Source: Mucilaginibacter paludis DSM 18603
GTDB lineage: Bacteria > Bacteroidota > Bacteroidia > Sphingobacteriales > Sphingobacteriaceae
DNA length: 64,000 nucleotides
Assembly (NCBI RefSeq): GCF_000166195.2
Contig: NZ_CM001403.1
Coordinates: forward strand, 3,924,432-3,988,431
Direction: 5' to 3'
Each line of letters starts with the position of its first letter. Positions within the stretch are counted from its first letter, which is position 1. Of the stretch, positions 55,012-63,677 are shown one piece after another. The translations under genes were made by a program, and so were the position numbers. The notes beneath the pieces were generated by a model that saw nothing but the letters and a program-made list of their open reading frames with translations, was not told where the DNA came from and made no database searches.

Positions 55012-56823
55012 ATGGAAATTAAAGCTGAAGTAAAATCAATTGAAAAGCTAAAGGATTATTTTTTCGTTGTCCCCGATTATCAAAGGGAATATGTATGGGC
55101 AGGCGATATTCATGTAGCGCGTTTTTTACAGGATATATCAGATGAATTTTCACCCACCGCCCGTAAACAAAGTAATTATTTTATTGGATCAACCATCATT
55201 GTAAAAAGGGAAGACGGGGCCTATGATGTAGTTGACGGGCAACAGCGTCTGACCACTATTGTGATTGCATTGTGTGCTATAAGGGATATTCTTAAAAATT
55301 TGGACGACCTGACAGATGAACTGGACACTGTAAAAAGTGAATTATACAAGGTGGTTAAAGAACTTTTGTATAAATACGACATCTCCACCAAAAAACATAC
55401 ACCCCGCTTATCTCTACAATATGAAGAAAGCAAGGATTATTTAAATAAATTAATCTCTGAAAAGTCATTCACGGATACCAAAACACCCTCTATTAGAAAG
55501 ATGATTGAGGCATACGATACGGTTAGTGAGTATCTTATTGAATTAAAAGGCGATGATCCCGAAACCCTTTTAAATTTCATAAGCTATTTTCTGGCAAACG
55601 TGGAAATGGTAATCATTAGGCCGGATGATTTAGGTAGCGCACTGAAAATATTTGAAACAATAAATGAGCGTGGCGTAGGACTAAACGCGATGGACTTATT
55701 GAAAAACCTACTTTTCAGTCATGCAAAAGAGGATGATTTTGAAGTTATCAAAAATACCTGGCGTGAAATGCTTAAAGGCTTGGATGAAAGTAAAGAAGGT
55801 GATAAACCACTAAGGTTTTTAAGGTATTTTCTAATTGCTCGTTACCATAACGGTGTAATTAGAGAAGATGAAATTTATAAATGGATGATTTCATCTACAG
55901 GTAAGGAAAAAATCAAATATCAAAGCGATCCAATATCTTTTGTTAAGGAGCTGAAAGCTGCGGCTTACACTTATGCAAATTTTGTAAAGGCAACTAATTC
56001 ATGGGATGCCGATAGTACATTTCCTAACATCACCGGGATCGGTTATTTAAGCAAAAAAACCTCAAGGCAGCACCTCGTCCTCTTAATGGCGCTGCCAGAC
56101 AATATTTCCACCGAGATTACCAAACTATTAGCTAAGAATATTGAAAGCTTAGTGTTTTATTATGCGATTAACAGGACATTAACAAAATCCTATGAAGCCT
56201 TATTTGCAAATTGGGCTAATAAACTACGTTTGGTCAAATCATTGGATGATTTAAAAGCATTTTTAAATGATGATTTTAATAAGGAACTAACTGAACAACA
56301 GGCAAAGTTTGATGGTCAATTTTCTAATAAAAGTCAGGGTGATCTAAATCCGCAATATCGGATAAAGTACATTTTAGGCAAGGTAGAGGAGTATATCAGA
56401 CAAAAAGTAAATTTCCCATCGGCGAATTTTTCGTTTTATCAAAGTCAGCAACTGGAGCATATACTTCCACAAACCGGAACTAATATACCAGAACAGGATT
56501 ATCCGCAATCCTATGATTATAGCAATGCAGTTTACCGGCTTGGAAATTTAACATTATTGGAAGCGCCCATCAATCAAAGCCTTAATTACTCAAACGATAT
56601 TTCATCTGATGAATGGTTTGTAGTGAAGCGAACAGCTTATCTAAATTCCAATATTCTGCTCACACGTACCTTTTCGCAGATTCAAATCGGTGAGCAGACT
56701 AAATTTAACGGATTTGCAACGGAAAGATTAAAATCATTCGACAGATGGAATACCCTGGCAATAAATGAGCGACAAGATATTTTAAAACGACTTATTCAGG
56801 ATATCTGGAAGTTATATTTGTAA
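55012..56823 (+). CDS. GmrSD-like DUF262/DUF1524 nuclease
   Basis: This 603-residue protein belongs to the type IV-like GmrSD defence family, which cuts modified phage DNA. The N-terminal DUF262 has PDYQREYVW (21-29) and the DGQQRLTTI motif (75-83), a ParB-like nucleotide-using site. The C-terminal DUF1524 has LEHILPQ (about 480) and YRLGNLTLLEAPINQSLNYSN (about 515-535), the HNH-type site. Both halves are in one chain and look intact. It starts about 210 bases after a terminator, so it has its own promoter, and it opens the defence cluster. Confidence 0.88.
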   Translation: MEIKAEVKSIEKLKDYFFVVPDYQREYVWAGDIHVARFLQDISDEFSPTARKQSNYFIGSTIIVKREDGAYDVVDGQQRLTTIVIALCAIRDILKNLDDLTDELDTVKSELYKVVKELLYKYDISTKKHTPRLSLQYEESKDYLNKLISEKSFTDTKTPSIRKMIEAYDTVSEYLIELKGDDPETLLNFISYFLANVEMVIIRPDDLGSALKIFETINERGVGLNAMDLLKNLLFSHAKEDDFEVIKNTWREMLKGLDESKEGDKPLRFLRYFLIARYHNGVIREDEIYKWMISSTGKEKIKYQSDPISFVKELKAAAYTYANFVKATNSWDADSTFPNITGIGYLSKKTSRQHLVLLMALPDNISTEITKLLAKNIESLVFYYAINRTLTKSYEALFANWANKLRLVKSLDDLKAFLNDDFNKELTEQQAKFDGQFSNKSQGDLNPQYRIKYILGKVEEYIRQKVNFPSANFSFYQSQQLEHILPQTGTNIPEQDYPQSYDYSNAVYRLGNLTLLEAPINQSLNYSNDISSDEWFVVKRTAYLNSNILLTRTFSQIQIGEQTKFNGFATERLKSFDRWNTLAINERQDILKRLIQDIWKLYL

Positions 56824-56862
56824 ATCCCATTATAGCTGCTCCTATAAAAAATCGATTTGATT

Positions 56863-57249
56863 ATGTCGGAAAATGAGATGATTGTTTGTCTATTCGATGA
56901 GTTGGTAAATGCAGAAAGTTATAATTTCCCGCCTAAAGGAAGAATGGACATTACTTATGCATTAGGAGTTTATATTATTTTTAACCAAGCAAGGACTGTA
57001 ATCCATGTTGGCCGCTCCCTATCAGGAAAAAAAGGTATATGCCAGCGGTTAAATGATCATTTGGCTGGAAATTCATCTTTTGTTCGTGAGTTTCTAAATA
57101 GTGATAAAAACAACCTAAGAAATGGTTATACATTTAAGTTCATAGTGGTTGCCGATAACAGGACAAGGGCATTGTTAGAGTATTTCACTATTGGTAAATT
57201 ATGTCCCTTGCATTTGGGTTTAGGTGTAAGCCGTAAACTATCTGTTTAA
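56863..57249 (+). CDS. GIY-YIG-like nuclease domain protein
   Basis: The 128-residue protein (start ATG 56863; a TTG at 56857 is less likely) has a GIY-YIG-like core. GVYIIFNQARTVIHVGRSLSGKKGICQRLNDHLAG corresponds to the two strands and the following Arg helix, and LLEYFTIGKLCPLHLG carries the conserved Glu. The usual first motif GIY is GVY, and the second is IHVG. It lies 39 bases after the GmrSD-like gene and 14 bases before the next. A DNA-cutting partner in defence is likely but unproven. Confidence 0.72.
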   Translation: MSENEMIVCLFDELVNAESYNFPPKGRMDITYALGVYIIFNQARTVIHVGRSLSGKKGICQRLNDHLAGNSSFVREFLNSDKNNLRNGYTFKFIVVADNRTRALLEYFTIGKLCPLHLGLGVSRKLSV

Positions 57250-57263
57250 TATGCGATTAAAAT

Positions 57264-57974
57264 ATGAATGAGAACTTAAACATGCCACTTAGGACGAAAA
57301 TTTTGGAAATGGCCTTAAATATTGAGGACGCCATGACTAATATACTCCTTACATATTTACAAATTGACAAAGAAGGGACTAAGACGATGGGTAATAAAAG
57401 CACAAGTCTTTCTTTTAGGAATAAAATTGACCTGTTATTTGATCTTGACGTGCTCACTAAGGCTGAAAATGAACAGTTTTTATTATTGATGGAATTTAGA
57501 AATCAATTCCTACATAACATTCATTGTGCTTCTTTTCTTTACGCGGCAGAAGCACTGGGTATTGATAAGAGAAATAAACTATTAAAATTTGACGAAGCCG
57601 ATTCCATAACAGACCCTGAAAATACATTAGAAAATGCTTTTACCAATCTATTTATTAACTGTTTGGATATTGTCTTATTAAAATATGAGATACGGCAAAA
57701 GTTCCTTTTTGACAAAAGAAAGATTGTTACCGATTTTGCCGAGTACAGCAAATTTATTTGGGAAAAGGATACGGAACTATTTGGGACAATTATAAATACC
57801 TGTATGCCGGTAGCGGGAGATACTAAGGAAGTTCTTATATTAAAGATGGCAATACATGATATAGTCGAAACGGGCACCGCTTCGCTAAATACCGATGAAA
57901 CCTTTATGAAATTACAAAAGAACCTCAATGAAAGTATGAATAAAGAAAGAGTTAAATATTTCTTCACAAAATAA
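57264..57974 (+). CDS. HEPN-like protein with R-x4-H motif
   Basis: The 236-residue all-helical protein carries FRNQFLHNIH, with R79-N80 and H84. This is the R-[polar]-x3-H arrangement that defines HEPN ribonucleases. The first 60 residues (LEMALNIEDAMTNILLTYLQID) and the following helices fit a HEPN four-helix bundle. The rest is unrecognised. It starts 14 bases after the GIY-YIG gene, probably in the same transcript. A role as an RNA-cutting toxin or effector is inference. Confidence 0.55.
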   Translation: MNENLNMPLRTKILEMALNIEDAMTNILLTYLQIDKEGTKTMGNKSTSLSFRNKIDLLFDLDVLTKAENEQFLLLMEFRNQFLHNIHCASFLYAAEALGIDKRNKLLKFDEADSITDPENTLENAFTNLFINCLDIVLLKYEIRQKFLFDKRKIVTDFAEYSKFIWEKDTELFGTIINTCMPVAGDTKEVLILKMAIHDIVETGTASLNTDETFMKLQKNLNESMNKERVKYFFTK

Positions 57975-58040
57975 GATGAAATTAACAACCGTAATTATTT
58001 TACTGTAACATCATATCTACATCTGAATTAACAATAAGCC

Positions 58041-59768
58041 ATGATTGAGAATCTAACCACCTTATCATATTCACTTTATCATAATAAGGGTGTGTATGCC
58101 CTTTTTTTAGGATCAGGAATATCAAGAAACGCTGGCATCCCAACTGGCTGGGAGATAGTTGTTGATCAAATCAGTCAACTGGCAGCATTAAATAAAGAAT
58201 CAATTAGCGGAACCGCCGAGGATTGGTATAGGGAAAAATACAAAAAAGAGCCGGATTACTCTGAAATTTTAGAAGCCATTACCCATACACAGGAGGAAAG
58301 AGTTAACGCGTTGCGGCCTTATTTCGAGCCCAATAATGAGGAATTTGAAGAAAAGCTTAAACAGCCAACAATAGCACATCGCCAAATTGCTCAATTGGTA
58401 AAAAAGGGCATAATCAAGGTGATCGTTACTACTAATTTTGATCGACTAATTGAAAATGCGCTAAAAGATGAAGGTATTGAACCCGTTGTCATTTCTAATC
58501 CGAATCATATCGATAATGTCCAACCTCTAATTCATAATCCTATAACCGTCATAAAAATTAATGGTGACTACCTTGACACAAAGTTTTTAAATATTAAGAG
58601 TGAGCTATCTTCTTATGATGCTCAAATGGAAAACTTAGTTCGCTATGTGTTTGAAAATTTCGGGTTAATCACAAGTGGCTGGTCAGCGGCCTGGGATGTG
58701 GCAATAGTAGACTTATTAAAGTCGTCGAATAAATTTCGCTATGGTAATTACTTCACTTTTAAGGGTAAGGCTACCAAAGAACTCGAATCATTATCTGCTT
58801 TCAGAAAAGGTGTTTTGTTACAAATAACTGATGCCGATAAGTTTTTTCAAGAATTAAATGAGAATATTGAGGCTCTCGAATCATTACAGCTGCAACATCC
58901 GCTTACAGCAGATTTAGCTTTAGCGAAATTAAAAAAGTTCGTAGCAAAAGATGAATTTCGTATTTCATTGCATGACCTTATTTTAACAGAAGCCAACGAT
59001 TCTTCGATGTATCTAAATCAACTACAATATCCTCAGCCAACATTAGATGCGCTTAAAATCGAACTGGAGGTAGGTATTACTAAAATGAATACGTTAAGCA
59101 TTTTATTGGTAAATGGGATATATTGGGGCAAGAGTCAGCATAGATTTATTTGGACGAAAGCCTTTAGCAAATTTCTATACCCGCCAGACAACGCGAGAAG
59201 TTATTCAATGTGGTCGAATTTTCAAAAATTCCCATTGCTGTATTTGACCTATGTAATTGGACTCTCGGCATTGGTAGCGGGAGATTTTAGCTTGCTGCAT
59301 GATATACTTTTCATGAAAAAATGGTCTAAATACTCCGAAAAAGATGAACCCTTGCTTGAGGATATTTATGCCGAAAAAGTAATTGAAAAGGATTGGTTTA
59401 ACCAAATGAATAAAACAAATCATCATACACCATTTAGTGAATTTTTATTCAATAAACTTAAGCCAATATTCGAGCCACTCATCCCCAATGAAAGCGACTA
59501 TATCAATTATTTTGACTATTTTGAATATACTTTCTCACTCGCTTTTATATCCCAGTCGGGTGATAATTGGACACCGTTGGGGCGATTTGCCTGGAGAATG
59601 AAAAGCATGTACAAAAGGGAAACTATTGTACACAGAAAGATCAAAGAGGCGGAAGAGAAAAAAGATGAGTTTGAATTATCTAATAATACGCTATTTAAAA
59701 ACTACGGGGAGTATTTGTTGATCAATACTAAGCTGATGAATTATTTAGATGGAATCCATTTCAGATAA
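58041..59768 (+). CDS. SIR2-like NAD-binding defence protein
   Basis: The N-terminal SIR2-like domain (residues 15-290) has the NAD-binding loop LFLGSGISRNAGIPTGW (21-37), TTNFDRLIE (130-138, Asn132 and Asp134), KINGDYLD (172-179) and SGWSAAWD. The general base His of the usual K-[LI]-H-G motif is Asn174 here. The C-terminal 280 residues are helical and unrecognised. Defence SIR2 proteins commonly degrade NAD on infection; whether this one can, given Asn174, is open. A 66-base gap upstream may hold a promoter. Three genes follow closely (13, 7 and 31 bases). Confidence 0.85.
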   Translation: MIENLTTLSYSLYHNKGVYALFLGSGISRNAGIPTGWEIVVDQISQLAALNKESISGTAEDWYREKYKKEPDYSEILEAITHTQEERVNALRPYFEPNNEEFEEKLKQPTIAHRQIAQLVKKGIIKVIVTTNFDRLIENALKDEGIEPVVISNPNHIDNVQPLIHNPITVIKINGDYLDTKFLNIKSELSSYDAQMENLVRYVFENFGLITSGWSAAWDVAIVDLLKSSNKFRYGNYFTFKGKATKELESLSAFRKGVLLQITDADKFFQELNENIEALESLQLQHPLTADLALAKLKKFVAKDEFRISLHDLILTEANDSSMYLNQLQYPQPTLDALKIELEVGITKMNTLSILLVNGIYWGKSQHRFIWTKAFSKFLYPPDNARSYSMWSNFQKFPLLYLTYVIGLSALVAGDFSLLHDILFMKKWSKYSEKDEPLLEDIYAEKVIEKDWFNQMNKTNHHTPFSEFLFNKLKPIFEPLIPNESDYINYFDYFEYTFSLAFISQSGDNWTPLGRFAWRMKSMYKRETIVHRKIKEAEEKKDEFELSNNTLFKNYGEYLLINTKLMNYLDGIHFR

Positions 59769-59781
59769 TAAGTTATAATTA

Positions 59782-60450
59782 ATGTTCTATAAATATCAAA
59801 TCATTGCTGGCATTGCGCTGGTTACTACTATTGGTTTAGTAAGAATTATTGTCGCAATACGCGATATAAAAAAAAACATGCTTTTTTTGGATGAATACAG
59901 GGACAACTATATTAAACTAATTAACTCCTATCTGAATAGCAGCGGTTATCGTGTTGCACGACAGTTTGACCCCGAATTATACTCATGGCTCGTTTCTAAA
60001 TCTGCAAAGGCACAGCGAGAGGTGGGCATGTTCGGTGTTGGTGAATTTATTGCACCCTTTCAGATCTATAAAATAAGGAATTACCAATTTATAGTAAACA
60101 CCATACCAAAAATCAGGGATGGCCATCTTCGAGATGAAGAAATTAATTTGGTAGACGATATTTTAACGAGATGTTTAGGTGCTTTTGATGAAATTAAAAT
60201 CGAATTGCAATCTGAATTGAAAAATCCTTTAAAATGGTTTCAATATGGCGTTAAATGGTGTTTAAGTTTACCCATTCGTATTTTATACTGGTTCGGCATA
60301 ATAAGTAACAGCACTGTTGACAAAATTACAGCTAATAGTTTTTTTAAAATTGTTTCTGGGTTGGTTGGATTTATTTCGTTTTTTAGCGCCATTATAACAA
60401 TTGTAACCGGGTGGGATGCCTTCAAGATAATCCTGCATAAACTATTTTAA
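59782..60450 (+). CDS. Membrane protein of the SIR2 operon
   Basis: The 222-residue protein has an N-terminal helix (IIAGIALVTTIGLVRIIVA), a soluble middle (residues 30-150), a hydrophobic stretch near 160-177 (WCLSLPIRILYWFGII), and a C-terminal helix (IVSGLVGFISFFSAIITIVTG). No family is recognised. It begins 13 bases after the SIR2 gene and ends seven before the nuclease gene. It could anchor the complex or act as the membrane effector. Confidence 0.75.
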   Translation: MFYKYQIIAGIALVTTIGLVRIIVAIRDIKKNMLFLDEYRDNYIKLINSYLNSSGYRVARQFDPELYSWLVSKSAKAQREVGMFGVGEFIAPFQIYKIRNYQFIVNTIPKIRDGHLRDEEINLVDDILTRCLGAFDEIKIELQSELKNPLKWFQYGVKWCLSLPIRILYWFGIISNSTVDKITANSFFKIVSGLVGFISFFSAIITIVTGWDAFKIILHKLF

Positions 60451-60457
60451 CTTAAGA

Positions 60458-62212
60458 ATGACTGAAATTGAACTTGAAATCGAACAGCTTAGTCACAAGA
60501 TCAAGAAAGAAGTGGCCCGGTTTGAACTGGAAAGTTTTGCAGGATTTTTCACCTATTTTATTAAACAGCGCCCCGATAAATCGGGGGAGCATATTTTAAA
60601 TAAATATGGTTCCAAGTTAAAAGATTGGCAATATTTAATTGCGTTAAATGCTACCGCGGAAGAGCGTGGTAATGAAGTGTTCAGCTTAGAACATAATGAT
60701 CTTATATCAGGTTGGGCTGATGACTTAAACAAAATAAAAGAATTATATCAGCAACAAAGTTTAGGCGATATTGATACAGCACGCGATTTATTAAATAGAT
60801 TTATACACCAGGCGTCATTTCAGACATTTTTTGATAATGGCGCGCTAAGTTACATGGAGCAGGATATAGACCGGCTAAAGCGTGTCTTTACTCGGTTTGA
60901 CGAAATCATAGAAAAACGATTTGGGGTAACCATCGAAGTTATTATTAAGTGGATAAAATTTGCCGAAGAATTAAGTCAGCATAAAGATCGCGAACTTAAT
61001 GCCTATCAGAATACAAAGGAATTTCAGGCATTCTTAATAAATAGTCATGGCGACAAAACATTTGAGCAAAGAATTTCAAGATTGCCTGTTGCTATACGTG
61101 AAGCATTAGATACATTTCAGTTATGCACTCATGCATCCTTTAAATTTAGAAGAGAGGAGTTTCATGAGCAATTCACAGAGGAACCTATTATTCATTTATT
61201 GGCAATGGTAACGATGTTCCCCGAGTCAGATCCCAAGTTCCTATTTTATGCCCAGGCAAATCCTATTGAACAAAATCCCATTATGTGGTTGCCGAGCAAC
61301 GAGTATTTACATATTTATCAGAAACAGCTCCCCATTGCCTTTGGTAGTTTTCTCTATCAATTTCTACTACAGGAGCCTAAAGTAGCAGATAAGCTTCGCA
61401 AACATAGAGATCATGTCTTAGAAGTAAAAACACTCGAAGTTTTCAAGAAATTATTTGCACAAGCGAAAGAAGCCTTTTTCTATACAAATTACCGCGTAAA
61501 GCACAATACAGAACAGGATATACTTGTTTTATATAAGGATATAGCACTGATTATTGAAGTAAAAGCATCTAAATTTAGAGAACCATATAGAAATTCGGAG
61601 AAAGGATTTGAACGCATACGAGCAGACTTTAAAGACGCTATACAATATGGTTACGATCAATGTTTACGGGTCGAGGATATGTTTTATGGTGAAGAACAAT
61701 TTGATATTATTGAAAACGATAAAGTTGCTCATACAGTTAACCCCAAACGATTTAATTATGTGCATTCTATCATTGTAACATTGGAGCGGTGGGGCCCAGT
61801 TCAAACAGATTTGAATCTTTTATTAAAAAAAGAGCCCGACGAAGAATTTCCCTGGTCAGTTTATATTGATGACCTTGAAACGTTCATCTTAGCCTTAAAA
61901 AAACAATTTAATAATCCGGTGTCTAATTTCATGCAATTTCTGACATCCCGGCGAAAAATACATGGTAGAATGTATGCTACCGACGAAATGGATATATGCG
62001 GTACTTTCCTATCTAATAAAAACCTTTATTTCAAAATTACAGATAATCCGGAGGCATCTATGACATTTTCGCCCGAGAACCAAGAGGTTTTTGATGATTT
62101 GTATTACACAGGTTTAGGGTTTGATGATGAATTTTTTATTGAGATTAAAAAGAAAAGAAGACCAATATCCAAAATCAAAATAGAGGGTTATATGCTTAGT
62201 CGGAAACCTTGA
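60458..62212 (+). CDS. PD-(D/E)XK nuclease-like protein of the SIR2 operon
   Basis: The 584-residue protein has a long helical N-terminal region (1-330). A restriction-nuclease-like core follows: TEQDILVLYKDIALIIEVKASKF, giving D354 and E367-V-K369. A beta-rich C terminus follows (SIIVTLERWGPVQTDLNLLL). The D...ExK arrangement is typical of PD-(D/E)XK enzymes. It probably cuts nucleic acid on infection. The N-terminal region has no recognised motif and could be the sensor or partner surface. Confidence 0.72.
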   Translation: MTEIELEIEQLSHKIKKEVARFELESFAGFFTYFIKQRPDKSGEHILNKYGSKLKDWQYLIALNATAEERGNEVFSLEHNDLISGWADDLNKIKELYQQQSLGDIDTARDLLNRFIHQASFQTFFDNGALSYMEQDIDRLKRVFTRFDEIIEKRFGVTIEVIIKWIKFAEELSQHKDRELNAYQNTKEFQAFLINSHGDKTFEQRISRLPVAIREALDTFQLCTHASFKFRREEFHEQFTEEPIIHLLAMVTMFPESDPKFLFYAQANPIEQNPIMWLPSNEYLHIYQKQLPIAFGSFLYQFLLQEPKVADKLRKHRDHVLEVKTLEVFKKLFAQAKEAFFYTNYRVKHNTEQDILVLYKDIALIIEVKASKFREPYRNSEKGFERIRADFKDAIQYGYDQCLRVEDMFYGEEQFDIIENDKVAHTVNPKRFNYVHSIIVTLERWGPVQTDLNLLLKKEPDEEFPWSVYIDDLETFILALKKQFNNPVSNFMQFLTSRRKIHGRMYATDEMDICGTFLSNKNLYFKITDNPEASMTFSPENQEVFDDLYYTGLGFDDEFFIEIKKKRRPISKIKIEGYMLSRKP

Positions 62213-62243
62213 ACAGATATTCGGCCTATACAATAAAAAAATT

Positions 62244-63026
62244 ATGAAATATGATGTAAGGCCGTTTCTGAAAATTAAAATGCCCGGCCTATTAGATTTG
62301 CTTGGAACACAAAACATAAGCTGGAAAACCATAAATAAAAATTTCGGTAAAAAACTACAAAGAATCAAAGATGAGTTAACATTAACTCAAAAGCCTATAT
62401 TCAAAGAGGCCACATTTTATAGTGTTCTTATGAGTAAGCACTATAAAACAGGCGAAGGTGACGGGATGTTCGACTGGTACAGTACACTTTTCCAATCCTT
62501 ATCATCAAATTTAAATCCTGTTGAGAAAGCATTAATACATCATTCAATATATAACCTCTTAATCGAGCCTGACAAAAATTATTTGAATTTCATAGGTGAA
62601 CTGGCAGTATTAAATGAAATCAAAAAACAGGAGGGTTACGACTTAATAAATATTGAAGAACAAATACAAAAGGAAAACAACACTACTGCTGATTTTTTAA
62701 TTTTAAGGAAGCATGATGATACGAACATTTTGGTCGAAGTTGTCAATCTTCACTTTCAAGAAATAGACATAGACGATCATGAAAGGATCAGACGTCTCAT
62801 TGAATCAAAGTTAAATAATAAAATAAAAATGAAATTCATAAATCCGCTTTATGAATATTTCTTACAGCCAGTGATCTGGGTGAAAGGCGAAAATGACGTT
62901 GAACAACTGTTTAATTTATATGATAAGTCAGGATTGCCGATTAAAAACGTTTTGGCACCTTTTACTTATTTTAGTTATTGGGAAACGTCTGGTAAATATG
63001 AACACCATTTTGATCGGATATATTAA
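62244..63026 (+). CDS. Nuclease-like protein without catalytic Lys, end of SIR2 operon
   Basis: The 260-residue soluble protein has a core (GELAVLNEIKKQEGYDL ... TTADFLILRKHDDTNILVEVVNLHF) that looks like a PD-(D/E)XK fold, with E119, D150 and E165. The Lys expected two residues after E165 is Val167 (EVVN). It may therefore be an inactive relative serving in recognition, or an unrelated fold. It follows the nuclease gene by 31 bases and is the last gene before the right end of the ICE. Downstream, 63027-63216 shows no gene. Confidence 0.6.
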   Translation: MKYDVRPFLKIKMPGLLDLLGTQNISWKTINKNFGKKLQRIKDELTLTQKPIFKEATFYSVLMSKHYKTGEGDGMFDWYSTLFQSLSSNLNPVEKALIHHSIYNLLIEPDKNYLNFIGELAVLNEIKKQEGYDLINIEEQIQKENNTTADFLILRKHDDTNILVEVVNLHFQEIDIDDHERIRRLIESKLNNKIKMKFINPLYEYFLQPVIWVKGENDVEQLFNLYDKSGLPIKNVLAPFTYFSYWETSGKYEHHFDRIY

Positions 63027-63216
63027 TTTATGCTAATAGAATAAGTTGTCGGCTTGCACATAATACCCATAATCATGCGCTATTTTGAGATAAATATTAA
63101 TGCCATTTTTTGGAATTTTCGATGCCAAATCCCTATATTTGTTATACCAAAGTTCATTGACGATCTGTTATAAGTGCCTGTAAATGACCAAACCAAGTTA
63201 AACGAGGTTTAAAAAA

Positions 63217-63236
63217 ATGAGACCCATTCGGTTACC
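63217..63236. repeat. Putative integrase arm-type site, right end
   Basis: AATGAGACCCATTCGGTTAC matches 8621-8640 at 18 of 20 bases in the same orientation, about 65 bases inside the right attachment repeat. A preceding AACCAAGTTA also resembles AACCCAAGTTA near 8590. Confidence 0.55.
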
Positions 63237-63301
63237 ATTGCCAAAATTGCACTTGATAACTTTAACATAATCAACCCTTTAAGGGGTAGGATAATCATCC
63301 T

Positions 63302-63316
63302 GCCATCCCGACTTAA
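63302..63316 (+). other. Right attachment repeat of the ICE
   Basis: GCCATCCCGACTTAA equals 8512-8526. Its first 10-11 bases are the 3' end of tRNA-Pro. A terminator follows at 63319, as expected directly after a tRNA gene, so chromosome resumes here. Confidence 0.75.
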
Positions 63317-63318
63317 CT

Positions 63319-63354
63319 GGACAGAATGGAAATACATCCATTCTGTCCTTTTTT
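63319..63354 (+). terminator. Rho-independent terminator after the right attachment site
   Basis: GGACAGAATGG and CCATTCTGTCC form a perfect 11-bp stem with an eight-base loop, then TTTTTT. It is probably the original terminator of the tRNA-Pro gene. The following 63355-63677 has no gene. Confidence 0.88.
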
Positions 63355-63677
63355 ATTAAGTCTGTTTCAATTATAACTTCACATAAATCTATTTAGGGTT
63401 TGTTTGGAAAGTTTAAGAACCAAATAGCTATACTGAACTTAGGGGCAATTGCAAAAATGCATGCAAAAAGGAGTGTTGATGCCTTTGTTATCTCCCTATA
63501 GATTGCCCTTGTTAATTTATGTTTTCTTTAAGCCAATGATGTTGGCGGTACCTCGTTAATATTCGGCACCGCAAACCAATCTTATCATCTCCAACCGTAA
63601 AAAGTATAAGAGATCAGTAGAAACATATAAACAGGCCAAAGCTCTTAACCACACCTTTGTTTTATAAATATATAGCA

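Larger units (their letters stand above)
8512..63316 (+). mobile_element. Integrative conjugative element (about 54.8 kb) in tRNA-Pro
   Basis: The element is bounded by a 15-bp direct repeat, GCCATCCCGACTTAA, at 8512-8526 and 63302-63316. It contains an integrase next to the left end, relaxase, coupling protein, VirB4-like TraG, TraE/F/I/J/K/L/M and an RteC-like regulator. This is the gene set of Bacteroides CTnDOT-like elements. Cargo is a duplicated sigma/FecR/TonB-receptor module and a defence cluster at the right end. Imperfect arm-like repeats lie just inside both ends. No TraN, TraO, TraP or TraQ was found, so self-transfer is uncertain. The boundaries are inferred from the repeat and not proven. 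Confidence 0.8.
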
